Source of the DNA: Sulfitobacter noctilucae
GTDB taxonomy: Bacteria; Pseudomonadota; Alphaproteobacteria; Rhodobacterales; Rhodobacteraceae
Reading direction: 5' to 3'
NCBI RefSeq assembly: GCF_000622365.1
Contig: NZ_JASC01000014.1
Coordinates: 1 to 64,000, forward strand
DNA: 64,000 nt
The position numbers and the translations under genes were made by a program. How positions within the stretch are numbered: the first letter of the stretch is position 1; each line of letters begins with the position of its first letter. The notes beneath the pieces were generated by a model, which saw only the letters and a list, made by a program, of their open reading frames with translations, had not been told where the DNA came from and made no database searches. Shown one piece after another: positions 8,665 through 17,293 of the stretch.

Positions 8665-9087
8665 ATGGCCAGATTTATATTGTTGATCGGTATTATGCTG
8701 TTGGCGGGCGCGGCCTTTGTGGTGAATGACGCCACCAAACGGTCGGTGCAGAACCCGGATTATACATTCGATACAGCCGCCTATGCCAGCGAGTTGCCGG
8801 GCAGAATCAAGACTTATATGTCCGATGATGTGGGGCCGCGCATCGCAGCTCTGCCGCAGGTTGCACGCGAAATGGTGCATGACTACCAAAACCCGCCCGA
8901 AGAACAGGTCGAGGCGACAGACCGTCTTGCCACCATCAAGCATCGCAACCGCTCGTTTGCCCGCAACGGGATCAGCATGGATGATCTGGCCAACATGAGC
9001 CCGTGGGAAATTTATGAAAACCGTGAACTGATCATGAAAAGCATGACGCAATCGGCCAAGAACCAGATGGGCAATGTCATGAAGTAG
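8665..9087 (+). CDS. Membrane-anchored protein of unknown function, 140 aa
   Basis: I do not recognise this family. The start at 8665 is chosen because AGGAGGG lies 7-14 nt upstream; frames from 8569 lack a ribosome site. One N-terminal transmembrane segment (ARFILLIGIMLLAGAAFVV, residues 2-20) is followed by a soluble acidic/basic domain of about 115 residues. That domain contains DYTFDTAAYASELPGRIKTY and a C-terminal helix rich in Met and polar residues (WEIYENRELIMKSMTQSAK). There are no cysteines and no catalytic-looking motifs. The topology suggests an inner-membrane protein with a soluble domain on one side. It stands alone between the lactate dehydrogenase and the dimethylglycine-dehydrogenase-like gene. 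Confidence 0.8.
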   Translation: MARFILLIGIMLLAGAAFVVNDATKRSVQNPDYTFDTAAYASELPGRIKTYMSDDVGPRIAALPQVAREMVHDYQNPPEEQVEATDRLATIKHRNRSFARNGISMDDLANMSPWEIYENRELIMKSMTQSAKNQMGNVMK

Positions 9088-9329
9088 TGCGTCAGGGGTC
9101 TGGTAGGATCCTTGTCCGGCAGTCGGGGTTCCTGATTTTGCCGATTGCCTCACGGGCAGAACTTCGCCCCTGCTAAGCGTTCTCTGACCGCTTCCACCTC
9201 AACCTGTCTTCGTCCCTGCGGCGTCACGTGATCACAGGTCGGTTTCTTGATATGTTGGGTCGGCTGCTGCCTGCGCATTTGCTCTGCTGCCCGTAAAACG
9301 GATGCATGCGGTCAGAAGGAGTCGGGCAG
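9088..9329. other. Intergenic region upstream of the dimethylglycine-dehydrogenase-like gene
   Basis: About 240 bp with no gene, strong hairpin or recognised motif seen. It presumably holds the promoter of the 831-residue flavoprotein gene. AGAAGGAG at 9314-9321 is that gene's ribosome binding site. Confidence 0.5.
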
Positions 9330-11825
9330 ATGAAAACAAACGTCAAAGCATTGGTTGTGGGTGGCGGTGCGGTGGGCACCTCGATTGCCTATCATCTGGC
9401 GGCTGCGGGCTGGGATGATGTCATGCTGCTGGAGCGGGACGAGCTGACCTCGGGCTCCACATGGCATGCGGCAGGGCTGCTGCCCTATTTCAATATGAGC
9501 TATGCTACAACGCATATTCACGACTACTCCATCCGCTTTTACAAAACGCTTGAGGAAGAGACAGGCCTGAACGCCGGTTTCGCTGTCGTCGGCAACCTGC
9601 GTATGGCGCAGACGGACGAGCGTATGGATGAATACATGCTCTACGCCTCTACCGCAGAGACATGCGGCGTGCCCTACACCTTCATGACCCCGGACGAGAT
9701 CAAGGCGAAATGGCCGCTGATCCGTACCGAAGATCTCAAGGGTGCGCTGTACCACCAGACCGACGGCTATATTAACCCCGCCGATGTCACCATGGCGATG
9801 GCCAAGGGTGCGCGCCAGCGTGGCGTGATGATCGAGCGCAAATGGCAGGCCGATGCCTTTCACTGGAACGGCGAGGCATGGGAGGTCACCGCGACCAAGA
9901 TGGTGGAAAAGGGCGGCAACCTTGTGCCGTCCGAAGAGCAAATCGTAATTACTGCTGAACATGTGGTCACGGCATCAGGCAACCACGCGCAGCGCACCGC
10001 CAAGATGCTGGGTATCAAGATGCCCGCGATCCCGGTTGAGCACCAGTTCATTGTGATGGATCAAGATCCCGCTCTGGTCGAATTTCGTAAAGGTCAGGGC
10101 AATGTCGAACATCCCGTCATCCGCGACGCTGATGCGCAATCCTATGTGCGAGAGGAACGCGGTGGCTGGATCCTGGGCGTCTATGAAAAGGACGCGCCAG
10201 CACGGTTTGAATACGGCGTGCCCGACAGTTTCCGCGCCGATCTGTTCCAGCTCGATCTTGAGCGGATCGAGAGCCAGTACGAAGCGATGATCCATCGCAT
10301 TCCGTCTTGCGAAGACTCGGGCCTTAAGGACGATTTCAACGGCCCGATCTGCTATACCCCCGATGGCAACCCGCTGGTCGGTCCCGCACCCGGTCTGCGC
10401 AATATGTGGCTGGCTGAAGGGTTTTCGTTCGGCATCACGGCAGCGGGCGGCACGGGGTATTATCTCGCGCAACTCATGGTGAAGGGAGAGGCCGAGATCG
10501 ACATGGCCTCGCTCGACCCCAAACGTTACGGCGACTGGATGACGACCGAATTCGCGGCCCGCAAGAACGAGGAAGCCTACGAGCACGTCTACATCCTGCA
10601 CCACCCGGATGAAGAACGCCCCGCCTGCCGGCCGCTGCGCACATCGCCTGCTTACGACCGCCAAGCCGCCCGTGGTGCGCAGTTCGGCTGGGTCAACGGC
10701 TGGGAACGGCCCAACTATTTTGCGCCTGAAGGGTTCTCCGACCACGACAGTCGCAGCTTTCGGCGCGGTGGCTGGTGGCAATACGCGGTGGAGGAGGCCA
10801 AAGCGATCCGCGAGGGCGTCGGCCTGATCGATGCGACCGCCTTTACCAAACATCTGGTCAAAGGGCCGGGCGCGACGCAATTCCTCGATTGGTTCACCTG
10901 CAACAAACTGCCATCAGTGGGCCGCATCAACCTGACCTATGCGCTGACGGGCGCAGGCACGACGCGCACGGAATACACCATCGTGCGGCTGGCAGAGCAT
11001 GAATATTATCTTGTGAGTGCAGGCGGTTGGACCGCCTATGACAGCGATTACCTGCGCAAGGCGATTGAGGACAAGGCACCTGAATTCGGCTATATCGAAT
11101 GCCATGACGTCACCACACAATGGGGCGTCTTTGCTATCGCAGGCCCCAAATCCCGCGATGTCTTGAAAGAGATCGTGACGGATGCGGACCCCGAAACCGT
11201 CCTGTCCAACAAACGCTTTCCGTGGCTGACCATGCGCGACATCGAGCTGGGCATGTGCCCCGTGCGCGCCATACGCGTGGCCTATACCGGCGAATTGGGC
11301 TGGGAATTGCATCACCCCATCGAAATGCAGAACTACCTGTTTGATCAGCTTGAAAAGGCGGGCGAGCCACACGGCATGAAGCTGGTAGGTGCCCGTGCAC
11401 AAAACTGGTTACGGCAGGAGAAGTCATACCGCGCCTTCGGTACGGAACTGGGCCGTGATGCCACGCCGCTCGAGGCTGATCTGCCGCGCTTTGTCGATCT
11501 GAACAAGGAATTCCACGGCAAACAGGCGATGGCCGATCACGGCATTAACGCGAAATGCGTGACCGTTCTGATCGACGGGCCGGACGATGCTGACCCCTGG
11601 GGCCGCGAAGTGCTGTACCTGGGCGACGAACGGACCGGACGTCTCACGTCAGGCGGCTATTCCGTGGCCTTCGGTAAATCCATCGGCATGGGCTATGTGA
11701 AACCCGACCATGCGGTTGTTGGCAACAAGCTGAAGGTTAAGATGTTCGACCAGCTTTGGGATGCCGAGATTGTCGAAGACAGCCCCTATGACCCCAAGAA
11801 TACAACGATCCGCATAGACGGGTAA
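9330..11825 (+). CDS. Dimethylglycine/sarcosine dehydrogenase-like flavoprotein with GcvT domains
   Basis: This 831-residue enzyme is predicted to oxidatively demethylate an N-methylated amino acid and pass the one-carbon unit to tetrahydrofolate. The N-terminal DAO domain starts with the FAD-binding VVGGGAVGTSIAYHL. STWHAAGLLPYF contains the His that carries covalent FAD in dimethylglycine dehydrogenase. A FAO_M linker follows (about residues 375-435), then the aminomethyltransferase (GcvT) half (about 440-800; YTGELGWELHHP, VGARAQNWLRQEKSYRAFG, LTSGGYSVAFGKSIGMGYV). ATG 9330 follows AGAAGGAG. It sits alone, with no GlyA or folate gene adjacent. The substrate (dimethylglycine, sarcosine or another methylamine) cannot be fixed from the sequence. 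Confidence 0.9.
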   Translation: MKTNVKALVVGGGAVGTSIAYHLAAAGWDDVMLLERDELTSGSTWHAAGLLPYFNMSYATTHIHDYSIRFYKTLEEETGLNAGFAVVGNLRMAQTDERMDEYMLYASTAETCGVPYTFMTPDEIKAKWPLIRTEDLKGALYHQTDGYINPADVTMAMAKGARQRGVMIERKWQADAFHWNGEAWEVTATKMVEKGGNLVPSEEQIVITAEHVVTASGNHAQRTAKMLGIKMPAIPVEHQFIVMDQDPALVEFRKGQGNVEHPVIRDADAQSYVREERGGWILGVYEKDAPARFEYGVPDSFRADLFQLDLERIESQYEAMIHRIPSCEDSGLKDDFNGPICYTPDGNPLVGPAPGLRNMWLAEGFSFGITAAGGTGYYLAQLMVKGEAEIDMASLDPKRYGDWMTTEFAARKNEEAYEHVYILHHPDEERPACRPLRTSPAYDRQAARGAQFGWVNGWERPNYFAPEGFSDHDSRSFRRGGWWQYAVEEAKAIREGVGLIDATAFTKHLVKGPGATQFLDWFTCNKLPSVGRINLTYALTGAGTTRTEYTIVRLAEHEYYLVSAGGWTAYDSDYLRKAIEDKAPEFGYIECHDVTTQWGVFAIAGPKSRDVLKEIVTDADPETVLSNKRFPWLTMRDIELGMCPVRAIRVAYTGELGWELHHPIEMQNYLFDQLEKAGEPHGMKLVGARAQNWLRQEKSYRAFGTELGRDATPLEADLPRFVDLNKEFHGKQAMADHGINAKCVTVLIDGPDDADPWGREVLYLGDERTGRLTSGGYSVAFGKSIGMGYVKPDHAVVGNKLKVKMFDQLWDAEIVEDSPYDPKNTTIRIDG

Positions 11826-11843
11826 GGGATTCGCTGGGGGGCT

Positions 11844-12635
11844 TTACCGCGCCCGCCGTGCCACCCAGGCTTCCCAATCGGCCCGTGTGCCGTTGAAGGC
11901 GTTCAGGTCCACGTCCCCTTCCATACCGGGCACGCGGCCCGTGGCGCTGTATTGCCAAAAGGTCCAGCGCTGGCCGGGATAGGCCTCGCGCGGGGTCTTG
12001 GCCGTGGTGCGTAGCCAATAGTCGTATCCGGTAAAACTGCGCAGGTTGTTCTCTGCATAAAAACGCGGCGTGGTATAAATGATTGGGCGCTGGCCATAAT
12101 GCGCCTCGACGATTTTCAGCCAGACGCGCATCTGCCGCTGTACTTCAGCAGCAGGCGGGCGGACGGTGGCGCAGGTGGGGGAGAACGGGTTCCACTCCAT
12201 GTCCAGCACGGGCGGCAAGGCACCGGCCGTGCGCGGGACATTGCGGATGAACCACTGGGCCTGCACTTCAGGCGGGGTGCAGAAATAGTAGAAGTGATAC
12301 GCCCCGCGCCACATGCCCGCACTGCCTGCATTGCGCCAATGCTCTTTAAAGCTAGGGTCCAGCAGATCGCCGCCCTCGGTCGCTTTCAGAAAGGCAAAGT
12401 TCGCGCCATTGGCCCGCGCGATGCCGAAGTGTACATTTTTCTGAAACCGTGCAGCATCAATGCCGTGTACCGGGAAACTGCGCGGTGTGGGGCGCGAGAA
12501 ATCCACCGGGTCCGCATCGCGAAAATTCGGTGCAAACAGAACGCCGGGCGCGGCAGGTGGTTTGCCTGTGTCTCCGCCACCACAGGCGGCAAGCAAGACG
12601 AGGGCGAGGCTGGCGATCAGGGGACGCAGGATCAT
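11844..12635 (-). CDS. Glycoside hydrolase family 25 (lysozyme-like) lipoprotein
   Basis: This is a predicted peptidoglycan muramidase anchored as a lipoprotein. The signal sequence ends in a lipobox (LLAAC, Cys18). The GH25 barrel follows: VHGIDAARFQ (Asp60), FAFLKATEGGDLLDPSF, GAYHFYYF, and the catalytic DxE pair in PVLDMEW (Asp145, Glu147). Later strands include PIIYTTPRFY and WTFWQYSATGRVPGMEGDVDLNAFNG. At 263 residues it has the usual size for a single-domain enzyme without wall-binding repeats. It is the last gene of the minus-strand operon and overlaps the DUF938 gene by 4 nt. A cell-wall enzyme in an operon of redox enzymes is unexpected. Confidence 0.93.
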   Translation of the reverse strand: MILRPLIASLALVLLAACGGGDTGKPPAAPGVLFAPNFRDADPVDFSRPTPRSFPVHGIDAARFQKNVHFGIARANGANFAFLKATEGGDLLDPSFKEHWRNAGSAGMWRGAYHFYYFCTPPEVQAQWFIRNVPRTAGALPPVLDMEWNPFSPTCATVRPPAAEVQRQMRVWLKIVEAHYGQRPIIYTTPRFYAENNLRSFTGYDYWLRTTAKTPREAYPGQRWTFWQYSATGRVPGMEGDVDLNAFNGTRADWEAWVARRAR

Positions 12636-13288
12636 GGCTGGGGCTTTCTGGCAAAGAAGATCAGATTATTGGCGGGCATTTCAGCCGGTACATCGACGAT
12701 AAGTCCGGCTGCATCCAGCCAGCTGCGCATCTCGGCCGTGTCTTTGTACCCGATTTCGGGGTCGGCGCTGCGCAATTCGCTATCGAATCTGACGTCCCCC
12801 GCGCTGGTCAGGACGCCATCGCGTTTAAATGGACCATAGATCACAAGACAGCCGCCGGGGGCGACAGCCTGCGCCGCTTCATCAAGAAGCGCGACAACGC
12901 TGCGTGTCGGGATGAGGTGCAGAAGGTTGACCACCAGCACGAGGTCATGCTCACCATGCTTAGCAGCCCAACCTTTTTGAGCCGCATCCAGCAGCGCGGC
13001 TGGGGCGACATTTCTGACGCCAGCCTCGGCCACATGCGCGTCGATGCTGCGCAAGCGCGCGGGTTCGATATCAGTCGGCTGCCACACCAAGCCCGGCAAG
13101 GAAGACGCGAAATGCGTGATATGCTGGCCCGTGCCGCTGGCAATCTCCAGCGCCTTGCCAGAAGCAGGTGCATGATCGCGCAGAAATTCTGCAATGGCCT
13201 GCGCATTGCGCGCGGCAGCGGGCGCAAAGAGTTTACCCCCTTCGCGGGGTTCTGCCACACTGGCGCTGGGCGGCAGCTTGCCGGTCAT
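12632..13288 (-). CDS. DUF938 family SAM-dependent methyltransferase-like protein
   Basis: This 218-residue protein has a class I methyltransferase fold. Motif I is ALEIASGTGQHITHFA, an acidic residue at the end of strand beta2 is in WQPTDIEPARL, and DLVLVVNLLHLIP and PGGCLVIYGPFKRDG follow. The opening EPREGGKLFAPAAARN matches the start typical of DUF938 proteins. The substrate is not known for this family. It overlaps both neighbours by 4 nt (12632-12635 and 13285-13288), so translation is probably coupled through the operon. Confidence 0.9.
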   Translation of the reverse strand: MTGKLPPSASVAEPREGGKLFAPAAARNAQAIAEFLRDHAPASGKALEIASGTGQHITHFASSLPGLVWQPTDIEPARLRSIDAHVAEAGVRNVAPAALLDAAQKGWAAKHGEHDLVLVVNLLHLIPTRSVVALLDEAAQAVAPGGCLVIYGPFKRDGVLTSAGDVRFDSELRSADPEIGYKDTAEMRSWLDAAGLIVDVPAEMPANNLIFFARKPQP

Positions 13289-14364
13289 GTGGTGAACCTG
13301 TCGGGTGTCAGCGCTTCAACGGCGAAAGACGGCAGCGCGGGTGTCCGGCCCATGATCAGATCTGCCACGAGTTGCGACGCGGCGGGTGCTGTCTGAAAGC
13401 CATAGCCACCTTGACCTGCGCACCAGACAAAACTGTTCTCGATTGGGTCCGGCCCCAGAACCAGGGCGCGGTCGGGCGCAAAGCTGCGCAACCCCGCCCA
13501 AGAGGCGAGCAGCCGGGTGACAGGTTTGGTAACCATTGCCTCATAGCGGGCGATGCCTTCGGCCAGCACCATGTCGTCCGCGTAAGCGTCATGCGGCTCG
13601 ACCGGGTCTTCATCGGCAGGCGAGACAAGCAAGGCGCCCGCGTCCGGTTTCGCATACCACGTCTCGCCTACACCAAAGAACATCGGCCAATTCGATACGT
13701 CATCACCGCTCGGTGCCGGTATCCGCGCCATAGAGCGGCGGTGCGGGACGATATTGAGGGGCGAAATGCCCGCCATGCGTGCGATTGTATCGGCCCAGGC
13801 ACCTGCGGCATTCACAACTGTGGCGCAGGTATATTGTTCCTTTTCGGTATAGACGGTCCAACCCCGTGCCGAGCGCGTGATAGAAATGACCGGTGATTTG
13901 GCGATCACCTCGCCGCGGTTGCGACGTATCTCGCGAATGAAATCCTGCATCATCCGGTCGGTATCAATATCATAGGCCGCAGCGTGATATCCCGCAAAGG
14001 CAACAGCTTCTGGATCAAGCACCGGCACCATCTCGATAGCCTCAGCTGGCAAGATGACATCGACACCCATTTTCTGGGCGTCTGCCGTGAACACATCCTG
14101 CTCATCAGGGCCGCCAAGGATCATCAGGCCGCGGGGGCTTAGATAGCCGCCGTGTGCCTCGAAGTGGTAATCCTTGCTGGCGGTGTTCAGGGCGATTGTA
14201 CTGGGCAGGCCATATTGCTCCTCGAACAGGGCGGCTGATCGGCCGGAGGCGTGATAGCCGGTGGCGTCTTCCTGTTCCAATACGGTGACCCGCGCATCAG
14301 CGGAAAGCCGCGCTGCGGCAGACAACCCTGCGATGCCGCCACCGATGATAACGATGTCGCTCAT
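13285..14364 (-). CDS. FAD-dependent D-amino-acid dehydrogenase, D-arginine dehydrogenase (DauA)-like
   Basis: This 359-residue DAO-family flavoprotein oxidises an amine or D-amino acid to the imino acid. IVIIGGGIAGLSAAARLS binds the FAD ADP moiety. GYHASGRSAALF closely resembles the corresponding region of DauA, as do VNAAGAWADTIARMAG, the WPMFFGV and YAKPDAGALLVSPADEDPVEPHD stretch, and GQGGYGFQTAPA near the C-terminus. D-arginine dehydrogenase is the best-known relative, but D-specificity is not proven from sequence. It overlaps the aldo/keto reductase and the DUF938 gene by 4 nt each. Confidence 0.88.
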   Translation of the reverse strand: MSDIVIIGGGIAGLSAAARLSADARVTVLEQEDATGYHASGRSAALFEEQYGLPSTIALNTASKDYHFEAHGGYLSPRGLMILGGPDEQDVFTADAQKMGVDVILPAEAIEMVPVLDPEAVAFAGYHAAAYDIDTDRMMQDFIREIRRNRGEVIAKSPVISITRSARGWTVYTEKEQYTCATVVNAAGAWADTIARMAGISPLNIVPHRRSMARIPAPSGDDVSNWPMFFGVGETWYAKPDAGALLVSPADEDPVEPHDAYADDMVLAEGIARYEAMVTKPVTRLLASWAGLRSFAPDRALVLGPDPIENSFVWCAGQGGYGFQTAPAASQLVADLIMGRTPALPSFAVEALTPDRFTT

Positions 14365-15299
14365 GCTTGTTCTTCTAATCTATCAGTGGCGGGGGGCGGC
14401 GTGGGCGAGAGCGCCGTGATGCGGGCATAAAGCGCGGGCGAGATGGTAAATTGCGTCGCATCCAGCGAAGGCTGCAACTGCGCAAGCGACCGTGCTGAAA
14501 TGATCGGGCTGGGGCCAGTTGGATGTGCTGCGGCCCAAGCCACGGCAAGGGTCGCGGGATGCACGCCCTCTGCGGCAGCAAGATGCACCAAACCCTCTGC
14601 CGTGTGATGCATCGTATCGACGCCGTATCGCGCGGCGTAGCGGTCATTCTCGGTCAACCGGCCAGAGCCACCATCGCTGTATTTCCCGGTCAGCAGGCCA
14701 CCGCCCAATGGCGAATAGGGGGCCACATGGATGTTCATCGCATCAGCCATCGGCAAGATCTCAACCTCTGCCTGGCGTTTGACGAGGTTGTACATCGGCT
14801 GGATCACCGCGACCGACAAATCAAACTGCGCCGCGATATGTGCGGCATTGGCGACCTGCCACGCGGCAAAATTTGACAGGCCGATTTGGCGGATATGGCC
14901 CTGCGCCTTGAGATCGGCAAAAGTGGCAAAGCTTTCTTGCAGCGGTGTGTCAGGGTCAAAGCGGTGCAGGTAGAGCACATCAAGCGTATCAATTCCCATC
15001 CGCTGCCGCGAGGTTTCGGCGGAGTTCACGATATTCACCCGACCCGCACCGCCTGAATAGGCGGCCTTGGTCGCAATGATCAGACTGTCGCGCTTTTCTT
15101 GAACAAATCCACCAAGCAGCCTTTCGGACGCCCCATCAGTATAGACATGCGCGGTGTCGAAATGGTTGATCCCCGCCGCGATGCAGGCATCGAACATGGC
15201 GCGGGATGCATCCGCGTCGGCGCCGCCGCCAAACTGCATCGTGCCGAAAGCAAAGCGGCTCGCGGGCGTCCCATCTGGGCTGGTGAGTGTTTGCTTCAT
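14361..15299 (-). CDS. Aldo/keto reductase
   Basis: This NADPH-dependent carbonyl reductase of the AKR (beta/alpha)8 family has 312 residues. The tetrad is visible: Asp in GINHFDTAHVYTDGASE, Tyr of HVYTDG, Lys in IIATKAAY and His in DVLYLHRFDPDTP. IRQIGLSNFAAWQ is the family's strand-5 region. The cofactor loop is near the C-terminus (PSPIISARSLAQLQPSL). It lies between the GST and the DauA-like oxidase in an operon with a 4-nt overlap downstream. The substrate is unknown. Confidence 0.92.
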   Translation of the reverse strand: MKQTLTSPDGTPASRFAFGTMQFGGGADADASRAMFDACIAAGINHFDTAHVYTDGASERLLGGFVQEKRDSLIIATKAAYSGGAGRVNIVNSAETSRQRMGIDTLDVLYLHRFDPDTPLQESFATFADLKAQGHIRQIGLSNFAAWQVANAAHIAAQFDLSVAVIQPMYNLVKRQAEVEILPMADAMNIHVAPYSPLGGGLLTGKYSDGGSGRLTENDRYAARYGVDTMHHTAEGLVHLAAAEGVHPATLAVAWAAAHPTGPSPIISARSLAQLQPSLDATQFTISPALYARITALSPTPPPATDRLEEQA

Positions 15300-15302
15300 T
15301 GG

Positions 15303-15914
15303 TCAGTTATTGCCTTTTTCAGTCGCGCGCTGATAGGCGGGGCGCGCCTTGATCTGTTTCACAAACTGCGCAAGTGCGGGGAATGCGTCGGCCTGTCCCA
15401 TCCGCTCAACCGCGATTTCGGCAGGGAAGCTCAGCATGATGTCGGGCGCACTCAGATCATCCAGCACGAAATGCCCCGAAGGGCGGACAAGTCCGTTCAT
15501 ATAGCTGAAGTGGCTGGTCAGTTCTTCCTGGATACGCGGATGCAGCGGCGCGCCGGCATCGCCCAGACGCCCGACATAGAGGTTCAGCAAAATCGGGATC
15601 ATGGCCGAGCCTTCAGCGAAATGCATCAGTTCCAAATGGCGGATGTATGCGTCACTGTCCGCTGGCGGGATCATCTGGGGCGCAAATTGCGCGCACAGGA
15701 TTTCAGTAATCGCGCCGCTTTCGGTGATCAGTCTGCCGTCCATCTCAATCATCGGTGATTTGCCCAGCGGATGTACGGCCAACAATTCCGGCGGTGCCAG
15801 ATTGGTCTTGGTATCGCGTGTATAGGAGACAACCTCGTAAGGTTCACCGATCTCTTCCAGGAGCCAGAAAATACGGTGCGAGCGGGAGCGGTTGAGATGG
15901 TGAAGTTTGATCAT
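15303..15914 (-). CDS. Glutathione S-transferase family protein
   Basis: This 203-residue protein has the two-domain GST layout. The thioredoxin-like N-terminal half starts IKLHHLNRSRSHRIFWLLEE, with a Ser/Arg region where catalytic residues usually lie. The glutathione-binding loop is HPLGKSPMIEMDGRLITESGAI, and a helical C-terminal half follows. The start MIKLHH at 15914 is favoured; a start at 15941 would add nine residues. It is the first gene of the five-gene minus-strand operon, 3 nt upstream of the aldo/keto reductase. The family covers detoxification and dehalogenation, and the substrate is not predictable here. Confidence 0.9.
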   Translation of the reverse strand: MIKLHHLNRSRSHRIFWLLEEIGEPYEVVSYTRDTKTNLAPPELLAVHPLGKSPMIEMDGRLITESGAITEILCAQFAPQMIPPADSDAYIRHLELMHFAEGSAMIPILLNLYVGRLGDAGAPLHPRIQEELTSHFSYMNGLVRPSGHFVLDDLSAPDIMLSFPAEIAVERMGQADAFPALAQFVKQIKARPAYQRATEKGNN

Positions 15915-16127
15915 CGCGATGGGTTCCTGATTTGGGTCCATCGCAGTGTATTACCTGTTGAATGAAAGGAAAGGGCAGGATCAGTAACGATCGGGCAAAA
16001 CGGCGCTGATCTGTCCCGGTTGGAACCCCTGAATGGCCCGGGTCAGTTACTCTATCTTCACGATCCGCAGGCGGGGTCACCGATTGAACTCTTTGGCATG
16101 TCGGATAGTGCGGCTTTAAACGCGAAA
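15915..16127. other. Intergenic region between the GST operon and the BMP operon end
   Basis: About 210 bp with no convincing gene. A 78-codon minus-strand frame (15844-16080) overlaps the GST gene and has no ribosome site or family signature. The promoter of the GST-led operon probably lies here. Confidence 0.5.
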
Positions 16128-16149
16128 GGGCCAGCGCGACGGCTGGCCC
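16128..16149 (-). terminator. Hairpin terminator of the xdh-BMP operon
   Basis: A perfect 8-bp stem, GGGCCAGC (16128-16135) and GCTGGCCC (16142-16149), with a 6-nt loop lies 24 nt beyond the bmp stop codon. On the minus strand it is followed by TTTCGCGTTT, a weak T tract, so it may be an imperfect intrinsic terminator or a 3' stabilising hairpin. Confidence 0.65.
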
Positions 16150-16173
16150 CCTGAAAATGTCTCAGGCTTGCAC

Positions 16174-17253
16174 CTAGTTCGGAATGTCGCCCTCGATGCC
16201 TTCGACATAGAAGTTCATGCCAGCGAGCGTGCCATCATCGGCTGTCTCGCCTTCTGCCAGAAAGTCGCTGCCGTCCTGTTTTTTCAGCGGGCCGGTAAAG
16301 GCGTGGTACGAACCATCGGCCAGCGATGCTTTTAACGCCAATGCCTGTTCCTTGACCTCGGCCGGGACTGCGTCCGAGATTTCACCGATGCCGACCATGC
16401 CAGCGCCGATGCCGTCCCATGTGTCAGTGCTTTCCCATGTACCGTCCATCACAGCACCAACGCGGGCGATGTAATAAGGGGCCCAATCGTCGATAATCGA
16501 GGACACACGCGGGAAGGGGGCGTACTGGCCCATGTCCGACGCCTGACCAAAGGTCACAACGTTGCCTGCTTCCTGCGCAGCGGCCTGTGGGGCGGTGGAA
16601 TCTGTGTGTTGCAACACCACATCTGCGCCCTGTTCGATCAGAACCTTGGCGGCATCTGCTTCTTTTGCAGGGTCGAACCATGTGTAGGCCCAGACGATCT
16701 TGAACTCTACATCCGGGTTCACCTTGCGGGCATGGATGAAGGCAGAGTTGATGCCACGGATCACTTCGGGGATTGGGTAAGACCCGATGTAGCCGATAAT
16801 ATTGGATTTCGTCATCGAGCCCGCGATGTGCCCTTGGATGGCGCGGCCTTCATAGAAGCGTGCGGAGTAGGTCGATACGTTGTCCGCCCGCTTGTAGCCG
16901 GTCGCATGCTCGAACTTCACATCGGGAAACTTGGCCGCCACATTGATCGTCGGGTCCATATAGCCGAACGACGTGGTAAAGATCACATCGGCACCATCAA
17001 GCGCCATCTGCGTCATCACGCGCTCGGAGTCGGGTCCTTCGGCTACAGATTCGACGAATACGGTTTCGACCTTGTCGCCGTATTCCGCTTCAACAGCCAA
17101 ACGGCCTTTGTCGTGCTCGTAGGTCCAGCCCCCGTCACCGATAGGGCCGACATAGACAAAGCCGACTTTGGTTTTCTCGTGGCCATCGGCATAGCCCGTG
17201 GTGGCCAGACCAAGTGCAACGGCGGCACTGGCCAGAAGTGTGGTGAGTTTCAT
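16174..17253 (-). CDS. BMP-family ABC transporter substrate-binding protein (nucleoside/purine type)
   Basis: This periplasmic binding protein of the basic-membrane-protein (PnrA-like) family captures nucleosides or purines for the adjacent ABC importer. The start at 17253, with GGGGAT upstream, gives a signal peptide MKLTTLLASAAVALGLATTGYA followed by DGHEKTKVGFVYVGPIGDGGWTYEHDKGR, a BMP hallmark. FTTSFGYMDPTINVAAKFPDV, NIIGYIGSYPIPEVIRGINSA and VVLQHTDSTAP are the sugar-binding-protein-like core. There is no lipobox, so it is likely soluble. It is the last gene of the operon, 40 nt after the permease. The neighbouring xdhABC genes point to purine bases or nucleosides as ligand. Confidence 0.93.
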   Translation of the reverse strand: MKLTTLLASAAVALGLATTGYADGHEKTKVGFVYVGPIGDGGWTYEHDKGRLAVEAEYGDKVETVFVESVAEGPDSERVMTQMALDGADVIFTTSFGYMDPTINVAAKFPDVKFEHATGYKRADNVSTYSARFYEGRAIQGHIAGSMTKSNIIGYIGSYPIPEVIRGINSAFIHARKVNPDVEFKIVWAYTWFDPAKEADAAKVLIEQGADVVLQHTDSTAPQAAAQEAGNVVTFGQASDMGQYAPFPRVSSIIDDWAPYYIARVGAVMDGTWESTDTWDGIGAGMVGIGEISDAVPAEVKEQALALKASLADGSYHAFTGPLKKQDGSDFLAEGETADDGTLAGMNFYVEGIEGDIPN

Positions 17254-17293
17254 GTATATCCCCATTTTATTACCCTTGTCGGGCAGTTGGCCT

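Noticed and set aside
15844..16080. 78-codon minus-strand frame upstream of the GST gene
   Set aside because: It overlaps the GST start, is rich in Pro/Arg and has no translation signal.
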